From contig JAETOO010000001.1 of assembly GCA_021771715.1 (NCBI GenBank), forward strand, positions 496,001 through 560,000: a stretch of DNA of 64,000 nucleotides, written 5' to 3'. Source of the stretch: Oscillospiraceae bacterium. Its GTDB lineage: Bacteria > Bacillota > Clostridia > Lachnospirales > Lachnospiraceae. The number at the start of each line of letters is the position of its first letter. Position 1 is the first letter of the stretch. Under the pieces are notes generated by a model that saw only the letters and a list, made by a program, of their open reading frames with translations, was not told the DNA's origin and made no database searches. Positions 31,843 to 39,784 of this stretch are shown here, one piece after another. The position numbers and the translations under genes were made by a program.

Positions 31843-33210
31843 TTAATTCCCCTGCATAAAATCATTGTCTGCGAAGATCTGCTCCAGCTCAGCCTTGAGC
31901 TGATCCATAGCCTCCTGACAGCTCAGCTGTCCGGTGAACGCCATATTGATATACTGTCCGGACGTTGTCTGTGCATCCACTGCCGCTGCATCCGTCATTG
32001 CGATATCTGTCTCAAGGCCATCTTCAGCCGAAACCATATAAGCATTGTTTACAGCTACCTGCAAGTCGTTCCCTGCTGCTGCGCACTCTTCACTCAAGCG
32101 CTCCACCACCGATTTTCTCGCAGAAGGAGATCCCTGATAGGAAACAAACCTGTAGTTCGCCTCCGCGCTTGAAAGAGCCTGCGCAACCTTGATCGCCTCT
32201 TCCTTGTGCGGCGCATCGGTAAATACATGTGCAGCCCAGCCGCCCAGGCAGGTTACTCCTTTTCCGCTGTCTCCAACCGGAAGCGGATACACGGCAATAT
32301 GTCCGTCTATCGCTGACCCTGCAGCCTTTGTCGGCAGATACGGCCACGTAATATACATTCCGATATTTCCTGTCATCCACTGAGCGTCCACCTCATCATA
32401 GTCATACCCTGCAAAACCACTCGGGATCGATCCTTCGTTATACATATCCACTACATACTGAAGCGTTTCCACGAATGCGGGCTGATCACACACTACCTCG
32501 CAGGTATTATTTTCATAATCCTTCTCCACGTACGCGCCGCCATTCGAGTACGCCAACGTAGCCATCTCCCATACCGTACCGTTCGTCGCAGAGCCCTTAA
32601 ACATCGTGCCCCACTGGACAACCTCATCCTTGTTGAAGCCTTCCTCATCTCCGCGCACTCCGTTCGAATCAATCGTCAAATGGAGCGCCTTTTCGCGGTA
32701 TTCCTCCAGCGTCGTCGGGACATCCGCCTCCGTATAACCTGCAGCCTCCCACATTTCCGTGTTAATATACAGCATCATTGCATCTCCGGTAATCGGATAG
32801 CCATAGATCGTATCGCCAATCATGTGCTGATTTTTGTTACCTGCAAAAATGTCATCCATGTCCTCCAGCGGTTCCAGCGGCTCCAGCATTCCGAGGGAAC
32901 CAAACATCTTGCTGCCAAAGCCCGGGACAATACAGATGTCAAAGGATTTCGCTCCCGTAGTCATCTCCAGCATCAGTTTCTGATTCAGCTCATTCTCGGC
33001 ATATCCCACCCAGTTGATCTCACCGTCGTACACGCCCGAGAGATCCAGCTTGGAAAAGTCCATCCCGGAGTTATATACAACCGTAACTGCATCCTCACTC
33101 GCAGCTTCTCCCTCTGCCAGAACCGGATTTGCCATGCCAAGCACCATCATCCCGGTCAAAACCGATGCCACCAAACACTTTGTCCTCCTGCCTCTTAATA
33201 CGTTTTTCAT
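31843..33210 (-). CDS. extracellular sugar-binding protein (SBP) with Sec signal peptide, no lipobox
   Basis: MKNVLRGRRTKCLVASVLTGMMVLGMANPVLAEGEAASEDAVTVVYNSG...; SBP-like fold, MMLYINTEMWEAAGYTEADVPTTLEEY. Confidence 0.88.
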   Translation of the reverse strand: MKNVLRGRRTKCLVASVLTGMMVLGMANPVLAEGEAASEDAVTVVYNSGMDFSKLDLSGVYDGEINWVGYAENELNQKLMLEMTTGAKSFDICIVPGFGSKMFGSLGMLEPLEPLEDMDDIFAGNKNQHMIGDTIYGYPITGDAMMLYINTEMWEAAGYTEADVPTTLEEYREKALHLTIDSNGVRGDEEGFNKDEVVQWGTMFKGSATNGTVWEMATLAYSNGGAYVEKDYENNTCEVVCDQPAFVETLQYVVDMYNEGSIPSGFAGYDYDEVDAQWMTGNIGMYITWPYLPTKAAGSAIDGHIAVYPLPVGDSGKGVTCLGGWAAHVFTDAPHKEEAIKVAQALSSAEANYRFVSYQGSPSARKSVVERLSEECAAAGNDLQVAVNNAYMVSAEDGLETDIAMTDAAAVDAQTTSGQYINMAFTGQLSCQEAMDQLKAELEQIFADNDFMQGN

Positions 33211-33244
33211 TCCGAATCCTCCTTTTGTAAATTTTCTGTCTTAT

Positions 33245-34009
33245 TTAAATTCCAGGCATTACGTTCCCACCGCATACCGGAAGATAAACCCCGTTAATAT
33301 TTTCCGCCAAATCCGATGCGAGAAATGCCACCGCAGCAGCAATATCCGTGTCATACCCCCTCTGCCCTCTCGGGCAATTCTTCTCATATTCCGGCTGGCG
33401 CTCTGTGTGCGCTTTCCGATCACGCTCACTGATTGTCCATCCCGGAGCCACCTGGTTCACCGTGATCCCATGTCCTCCGATCTCTCTCGTTAGGACGCGA
33501 TAGATGCCGTCCATTCCTCTTTTTGCCGCCGCATACGCCGACTGTGTCGGAAAACACTGCATTGCACACTCCGTATTGATACCGATCATGCGCCCCCAAC
33601 CCTGCTCCATCATATCCGGGACAAACGCCTTTGCCAGATATATGGATTGGAGCACACATACCCGAAACTCCCGCTCGTACGCCTCCGTCTCCTCCTGTAA
33701 AATCCTTTTCCACTCGAGAGACACCCAGGCGCATGCCACCACAATCGACGGCAACCCCATAGAAGCCTTCAGTTGATCTCGCATCGCATAGACATCGCTC
33801 TCTTTTGTCACATCCCCAATCAGGACCTCTGACTTCACCCCCTTCTTTCTGATAACCTCAGCCAGCCTCTCTGCCTTCTCCCTGTTGGAAAAAGCATGAA
33901 CTGCGACATCAGCTCCACATTCAGCCAGTGTGACAGCAATCACGCTGCCTAAATCTCCGCTGGCCCCTGTAACAAGCGCTCTCTTACCGCTTAAATCCAG
34001 ACTCAGCAT
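33245..34009 (-). CDS. SDR family oxidoreductase
   Basis: SGKRALVTGASGDLGSVIAVTLAECGADVAVH...YAAAKRGMDGIYRVLTREIGGHGITVNQVAPGW. Confidence 0.93.
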   Translation of the reverse strand: MLSLDLSGKRALVTGASGDLGSVIAVTLAECGADVAVHAFSNREKAERLAEVIRKKGVKSEVLIGDVTKESDVYAMRDQLKASMGLPSIVVACAWVSLEWKRILQEETEAYEREFRVCVLQSIYLAKAFVPDMMEQGWGRMIGINTECAMQCFPTQSAYAAAKRGMDGIYRVLTREIGGHGITVNQVAPGWTISERDRKAHTERQPEYEKNCPRGQRGYDTDIAAAVAFLASDLAENINGVYLPVCGGNVMPGI

Positions 34010-34027
34010 CTTACTACCCCCTGTATA

Positions 34028-34393
34028 TCAAGTCTGATCCATTCCTGCAGGCTGCGTTCCTCCTTCACCCGCCCACCAGAGTGCCGCCCATTTTAAAGGA
34101 GCATCCTTTTCATTAATCATGGCATGGCATACTCCCGGCATAATGTTAACCACATCTCCCTGCTTTACCGGAATTTCCTGATCCCCCAGGACCACTTTTC
34201 CCTCCCCCTCTACCATCAGATACACCTCATACGTATCATGTGAGTGGGCCTCCATCGCCCCGGGACCGTCCAGATATCCCCATGCGTGAGAAAACGGCTC
34301 CCTCATATCTCCCTGCACTACAGGTCCGGCCAGAATCGTACCATTGTGCCCTTTCTCTGCAGTCTCCTTCTCAAAACGATAAACACATTTCAT
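34028..34393 (-). CDS. cupin domain protein
   Basis: EAHSHDTYEVYLMVEGEGKVVLGDQEIPVKQGDVVNIMPGVCHAMINEKDAPLKWAALWW. Confidence 0.85.
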   Translation of the reverse strand: MKCVYRFEKETAEKGHNGTILAGPVVQGDMREPFSHAWGYLDGPGAMEAHSHDTYEVYLMVEGEGKVVLGDQEIPVKQGDVVNIMPGVCHAMINEKDAPLKWAALWWAGEGGTQPAGMDQT

Positions 34394-34420
34394 TTCTCTG
34401 CCTTCCTTTCCGGCCATCTC

Positions 34421-36475
34421 TTACGGCAGCAGCTCCAGCTTCTTTGCGCTTCCCTCCTGGCAGATTGTCCCGTCCTTTGACACGACAAGCTTGGTCATAT
34501 GCTCCGGATTGTCATAATCCTTCTCATTTCCGTCATCCTCATACAATTCATAAACTGCTTCATTCCTTACATAGCCCAGCAGTCTCAGATCGTTATAGTC
34601 GACATCCTCCAGACACGCTCCGCCCTTCGACATCGGGATCACGTGATCCGGACGGATAAAGAAGATCACCTCTTCGAGCTCTGCCGGAATGTAGTGATAG
34701 CCCTTCTCCACAACCTCTGTATCATAATCCGTCAGACTTCTCATTCGAACCAAAAGCATCTGCTCCGGCAAATATACTCCCCGCCCAGACGCATTTTGTT
34801 CGTGTACAGGAGCGAGCATCAAGCCATCACCAAGCATCAGCTGATCTTCCACCTCTCTCGCCATCGGATCATCCGGGTAGTCAAACGCCAGCGGCCGGAA
34901 CATCATATCATTGTGAATAACCGCCTTCATATATTCGCTGTACAGGTATGGCATAAACCCATAGCGGATCTCCACCATATTCCGCATCGTTTCTTTGCTC
35001 TTAAAGCGATACAGTTCCTGGTTTGGCGAATCAATACATGCATGATTCCAGAACAGCGGTGTAAAGATTCCAAATTCCATCCAGCGGATCATCAAATCCT
35101 CTGTCGTCTCGCACTGGAATCCGCCAATATTAGCTCCCGAGTAAAGAATTCCGCACATATTCAGAGAAGGCATCATCTTAATATTCAGCAGCAGATGAGA
35201 CCACCAGGAATTATTATCGCCCTGCCAGATCCCTCCGTACCGGTGCATACCTATGTAGGAGGAACGGGAAATCAGCAAAAGCCGTTTGTCCGGATACATT
35301 TTCTCAAATGCCGTACTGGCTCCGCGGGTCATATTGTATCCGAACAGGTTATGCACCTCATCATGGCAAATCCAGGTCCCTTCCCCGTTGAAATTATGGT
35401 AGATCTTTGTGAAATCTTCCGGATTCTGTGAGAGATTGGCTACGGTCGCATTTAACTTATCAACCTCAGTCTGGACCAATTCCCTGTTACGGATATCATA
35501 AACCGTGTCAATTACCTTCTTAAAATTCTCAGGGGTGAAAAAGATGGACGGCTCGTTCATATCGTTCCAGAAGCCCTCAATCCCCTGGTCGATCAGGAAC
35601 CGGTACTTCGTTCCAAACCATTCCCTGGCCGCCGGATTCATCACATCCGGGAAATGTACGTGTCCCGGCCATACTGCCCCAGTAAAGAGGCTGCCATCCG
35701 CTTTGCGGCAAAAATAATCGTTCGCCACCCCTTCTTCATAGGTCTCATCTCCCGGCTCGATCTTCACTCCGGCATCAATGATCGGCACCAGATGGATCTG
35801 TTCCTCCCGCATTTCCTTTACAAAATCCGCAAAATCCGGGAAGGTCTCGTCGTTCAGTGAAAAATCCTTGTAGTGATCCATGTAGTCAATATCCAGATAA
35901 ATGTTATCGATCGGAATGCCTGCATCCCTATGACCTTTCACGACTCCGCGGATCTCCTCCTCGCTCATGTAACTCCATCTGCTCTCACTGTAGCCAAACG
36001 CCCATCTCGGAGGAACATAGCTCCGCCCCACCAGCTCGCGGAACTGCCTTACGATATCCCTTATCCCTTCTCCCTCGATCACATAGACATCCAGATCCCA
36101 GTTCCTTGGCGTCACCCGCATCTCGTCCTTATCCGTAAAACCAATATCAAACTCCATCGTCGTCGGATAGTCAAAAAATACTCCGAACGTCTCTCTCCCA
36201 TCGACTACGATAAAATTGTGTGATGCATAAAGAGAATGCACATCCTCTCTGTGTGCAGGCTGGTCCACATTGCTGCTCCGGTACAGCCAGCCACGCTTAT
36301 TGATGCCGCGCACCTGCTGCCCCAGTCCGTAAACAGCCGTATGCCTGTCCAGTTTATAGACAAATGATCTCTCATCTACAGCGTTCAGATACGGAATCGG
36401 CCCCGTTTCGCATACCTTTTTTTCTACTACCGCATCGGTCTCCAGCGGTGATCCAAATGTATATTTTCTGATCAT
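34421..36475 (-). CDS. glycoside hydrolase family 31 (alpha-glucosidase/xylosidase-like)
   Basis: IPIDNIYLDIDYMDHYKDFSLNDETFPD...GIEGFWNDMNEPSIFF catalytic region; GGIWQGDNNSWWSHL. Confidence 0.95.
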   Translation of the reverse strand: MIRKYTFGSPLETDAVVEKKVCETGPIPYLNAVDERSFVYKLDRHTAVYGLGQQVRGINKRGWLYRSSNVDQPAHREDVHSLYASHNFIVVDGRETFGVFFDYPTTMEFDIGFTDKDEMRVTPRNWDLDVYVIEGEGIRDIVRQFRELVGRSYVPPRWAFGYSESRWSYMSEEEIRGVVKGHRDAGIPIDNIYLDIDYMDHYKDFSLNDETFPDFADFVKEMREEQIHLVPIIDAGVKIEPGDETYEEGVANDYFCRKADGSLFTGAVWPGHVHFPDVMNPAAREWFGTKYRFLIDQGIEGFWNDMNEPSIFFTPENFKKVIDTVYDIRNRELVQTEVDKLNATVANLSQNPEDFTKIYHNFNGEGTWICHDEVHNLFGYNMTRGASTAFEKMYPDKRLLLISRSSYIGMHRYGGIWQGDNNSWWSHLLLNIKMMPSLNMCGILYSGANIGGFQCETTEDLMIRWMEFGIFTPLFWNHACIDSPNQELYRFKSKETMRNMVEIRYGFMPYLYSEYMKAVIHNDMMFRPLAFDYPDDPMAREVEDQLMLGDGLMLAPVHEQNASGRGVYLPEQMLLVRMRSLTDYDTEVVEKGYHYIPAELEEVIFFIRPDHVIPMSKGGACLEDVDYNDLRLLGYVRNEAVYELYEDDGNEKDYDNPEHMTKLVVSKDGTICQEGSAKKLELLP

Positions 36476-36621
36476 AGTTTTCCCCCTTTAGCATCATGAC
36501 CGTAACAATGTTATATTGTATTGTTATGACATTTGTATGTATCAATGTTTTTGATGAACCCATTATAACAAACGATTGTATAAAATGCAACAACTTTTGT
36601 AAAAAAATGCGTAGAAAATCC

Positions 36622-37590
36622 TCATCTGCCATAACCTAAATCAGAGACGAGCTTTGCTGCTCCATACATTCCTGCATCATTTCCCAACTGCGCCAAAACA
36701 AACGGCGTATCCTTGCATTCTACATAAGCATATTTGACAAAGCTGCGCCGAATTCCTTCCAGCAGGGCTTCCCCTGCCTTCGACACGCCTCCCCCGATCA
36801 CGAACAGCTCCGGATCTACAATACAGGAGATCGCCGCCAGAGATTTCCCAAGGCATCGGAAAAAGTCGTACAAAATCTCCTCTGCGAGAGAATCTCCCTG
36901 CTTGTATGCTTCAAATATCGTTTTGGCCGTTACTGTTTTTTCAGATAAAATCGTAGCCCTCCTGCAGCCAACCACTTTTCTTTTCGCCATGCGCACCAGG
37001 CCGTTGGCGGAGGCATACTGTTCCAGACATCCGTAATTTCCACAATTACAGGCTGTCGCTTCCTCCTCCTCCGCATTCATATGCCCAATCTGACCACAAG
37101 CGCCATGTTTTCCCACCAAAAGCTGCCCGTTTGCGATAATCCCTCCTCCAACTCCTGTCCCTATCGTGATCATAACCATATTTTTTGTATTTTTCCCGCT
37201 TCCCAGCCAGTTTTCTCCGAGTGCGGCCAGATTCGAATCGTTTCCCACGTATACGGGAAAATCCAGTTTCTCTTCCAGTTCTCCCTTTACATCCTTGTGT
37301 CCCCAATGGAGGTTCACCGCGCCAAGCACCTCTCCATCCGACAGCACGCTTCCCGGAATCCCGATCCCCAGGCCGATGACCTGTTCCCGCTCTATCCCCC
37401 TTTGATTCATCTTCCCAAGAACCGCTCTCGCGATATCCGAAACAATTTCCAAGCCGCCATTTTCTGTGCGCGTAGGGATCTCCCATTTTTCCATCAGACC
37501 GAGTGTCTCTGAAAATAATCCGCACTTAATTGTCGTTCCCCCAAGATCAATCCCAAATACATACCTCTGCACCCTGCATCCCCCTTCCAT
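36622..37590 (-). CDS. ROK family sugar kinase/regulator (glucokinase-like)
   Basis: YVFGIDLGGTTIKCGLFSETLGLMEKWEIPT...GTGVGGGIIANGQLLVGKHGACGQIGHM...CNCGNYGCLEQYAS. Confidence 0.95.
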   Translation of the reverse strand: MEGGCRVQRYVFGIDLGGTTIKCGLFSETLGLMEKWEIPTRTENGGLEIVSDIARAVLGKMNQRGIEREQVIGLGIGIPGSVLSDGEVLGAVNLHWGHKDVKGELEEKLDFPVYVGNDSNLAALGENWLGSGKNTKNMVMITIGTGVGGGIIANGQLLVGKHGACGQIGHMNAEEEEATACNCGNYGCLEQYASANGLVRMAKRKVVGCRRATILSEKTVTAKTIFEAYKQGDSLAEEILYDFFRCLGKSLAAISCIVDPELFVIGGGVSKAGEALLEGIRRSFVKYAYVECKDTPFVLAQLGNDAGMYGAAKLVSDLGYGR

Positions 37591-37724
37591 TTCTCTTGTC
37601 CTGCCACTTTCATCCGCAATTCATTTTATCGTTTTGTTGTAATGTTGGTATGTATTGTAGCATAATACATTCTCATTTGCAATATTGTTTGGGGCATTTC
37701 CCCTTACCGGAAAAAATTTCCGTT

Positions 37725-38141
37725 CTACAACCTCTGCATCCGCGAAAAAGTATTCTTCGCCTGCTCCCCGAACGCTTCAAACAGCGGCAGATACACCTGC
37801 AGAATCACATCTCCCTTCTCCGCGGCCAGGCTCCCGTCGTAATCATGCGACAGGTTGTTTCTGTCTTTCAGCATAGTCATCCAGCGGTCATCCGCGATCA
37901 ACCCCACACCTGCCGCCGCGCGAAGTGTCTCACGCGGCGATCCCGTTGCAAAATCGCCAACGCCGTGATAGTGCACAAGCAGATCCTTCATCACCTTCCA
38001 CGAGATATCGAACGTCAGACAAAACTTCTGAACCGTGCCGCTCAGCACAAACTCGTCGGACAGATCACGCTCCCTTGCCCGTTTAAGGCTCTCCACAGAT
38101 TTCGCAAAACTCTCATAGCGCTCCATATATTTTTCTGCCAT
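37725..38141 (-). CDS. HEPN-type nucleotidyltransferase substrate-binding protein (HI0074 family; TA toxin-like)
   Basis: GTVQKFCLTFDISWKVMKDLL...DDRWMTMLKDRNNLSHDYD (RX4H motif). Confidence 0.85.
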   Translation of the reverse strand: MAEKYMERYESFAKSVESLKRARERDLSDEFVLSGTVQKFCLTFDISWKVMKDLLVHYHGVGDFATGSPRETLRAAAGVGLIADDRWMTMLKDRNNLSHDYDGSLAAEKGDVILQVYLPLFEAFGEQAKNTFSRMQRL

Positions 38142-38400
38142 ACCGGTCCATCGCCTCCTTCAGTTGCTCACTTTTACAGCTGTCATAATCGAATATATCT
38201 ATTTTTTTCAAGGTCTCCAAAGCGTCCAGCTCCTCCTGCAGGACATCCATGTCCGGTACTCCCTTTACCACAATGTCTATATCGCTGGTCGGTGTCACCG
38301 TGCCGGTCGCATACGAACCGAACAGGTACAATTCTCTGACCTGGTGGTGTCTGCAAATTCGTTCAATTTCATGTAAAAGCTCCTGCATATCCATACGCAT
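38113..38400 (-). CDS. MNT-type minimal nucleotidyltransferase (TA antitoxin-like)
   Basis: LYLFGSYATGTVTPTSDIDIVVKG (GSx10DxD); overlaps HEPN gene by 29 nt; ORF open to 38481. Confidence 0.85.
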   Translation of the reverse strand: MRMDMQELLHEIERICRHHQVRELYLFGSYATGTVTPTSDIDIVVKGVPDMDVLQEELDALETLKKIDIFDYDSCKSEQLKEAMDRYGRKIYGAL

Positions 38401-38710
38401 TCCCGCCCCTTTCCCTATCTCCGTTTTCTTCAAACGGATAGGAACTCTGCTGTCCTTCTCTGCACTAACTATTGGAGACATACTTAGATTATACCCTTTT
38501 CACAGTGAGCATACAAGAAAATGCAGCGAAAAACTTTGCCCCGCACCTATCGTCATTTTCTTCTTGATTCCGCCTGCGCGATCGCTTATACTGACTGATA
38601 GTATTATAACAAATCACATGTGCTCTGTCTGCTCTTTTGCGGCGCGGCTGCGGCGGCGCCTCTTTATAAGAACGACAGGCCCATTATATAAGGAAGGAAC
38701 TGGTTCAACT

Positions 38711-39574
38711 ATGTGGATTGCTGATAAGTGGAAGGACTATGAGGTGCTCGATACGTCGGGCGGAGAGAAGCTGGAGCGCTGGGGCGATTACCTGCTTGTG
38801 CGGCCGGATCCGCAGGTGATCTGGAACACCCCGCGCAATCAGTACGGGTGGAAGCATCCGAACGGGCATTATCACAGGAGCGCGAAGGGCGGCGGAGAAT
38901 GGGAGTTCTTCGATCTGCCGCAGCAGTGGAGCATTCAGTACCGGGAACTGACCTTCCATCTGAAGCCGTTCAGCTTCAAGCACACGGGGCTCTTCCCTGA
39001 GCAGGCGACGAACTGGGACTGGTTTTCGGAGAAAATCCGCAGCGCGGGACGCCCGGTAAAGGTGCTGAATCTCTTTGCCTACACGGGCGGCGCGACGCTC
39101 GCGGCGGCCAAGGCCGGGGCTGCGGTGACTCACGTGGACGCCTCGAAGGGCATGGTCGGCTGGGCGAAGGAGAACGCGGCGGCCTCCGGGCTCGCGGACG
39201 CTCCCATCCGCTGGCTCGTCGACGACTGCACCAAGTTTGTCGAGCGCGAGATCCGGCGCGGCAATCACTACGACGGGATCATCATGGACCCGCCCTCCTA
39301 CGGGCGCGGCCCAAAGGGCGAGATCTGGAAGATCGAGGAGTCGATTCATCCGTTTATCCATCTCGCGTCGCAGCTCCTCAGCGAGCAGCCGCTCTTCTTC
39401 CTCGTCAACTCCTACACGACGGGGCTCGCACCGGCCGTGCTCACGTACCTGATCGCAACGGAGCTCAAAAAATACGGCGGCCACGTCGAGTCACAGGAGA
39501 TCGGCCTCCCCGTCACACAGAGCGGCCTCGTGCTGCCCTGCGGCGCGTCGGGGCGCTGGTCGGCGAACACCTGA
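38711..39574 (+). CDS. class I SAM-dependent methyltransferase (RlmI-like)
   Basis: VKVLNLFAYTGGATLAAAKAGAAVTHVDASKGMVGWAKENAAASGL...YDGIIMDPPSYGRGPKGEIWKIE. Confidence 0.9.
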   Translation: MWIADKWKDYEVLDTSGGEKLERWGDYLLVRPDPQVIWNTPRNQYGWKHPNGHYHRSAKGGGEWEFFDLPQQWSIQYRELTFHLKPFSFKHTGLFPEQATNWDWFSEKIRSAGRPVKVLNLFAYTGGATLAAAKAGAAVTHVDASKGMVGWAKENAAASGLADAPIRWLVDDCTKFVEREIRRGNHYDGIIMDPPSYGRGPKGEIWKIEESIHPFIHLASQLLSEQPLFFLVNSYTTGLAPAVLTYLIATELKKYGGHVESQEIGLPVTQSGLVLPCGASGRWSANT

Positions 39575-39784
39575 CCCTGTATCTGACTGCAGTTCCGGCT
39601 CGCAGCAGCTGCTGACATTTGTAGATAGATAAAACGACTCATTTTCATGACATTGCTGCCCGGAAACAGTCTTTCGCGCAGGCTGCTTCCGGGCAGATTG
39701 TCTCAGTTCTAATTTATGTTCCTATTTTTAATGTCTCGGCGGTATCCGCCGTCCCACGCACTCGGCTCTCTGCCTCTCATACTT

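Noticed and set aside
38113-38141. Overlap of HEPN and MNT genes considered a frameshifted single gene
   Set aside because: Both ORFs have independent, complete domain motifs; 29-nt overlaps are normal in this TA class.
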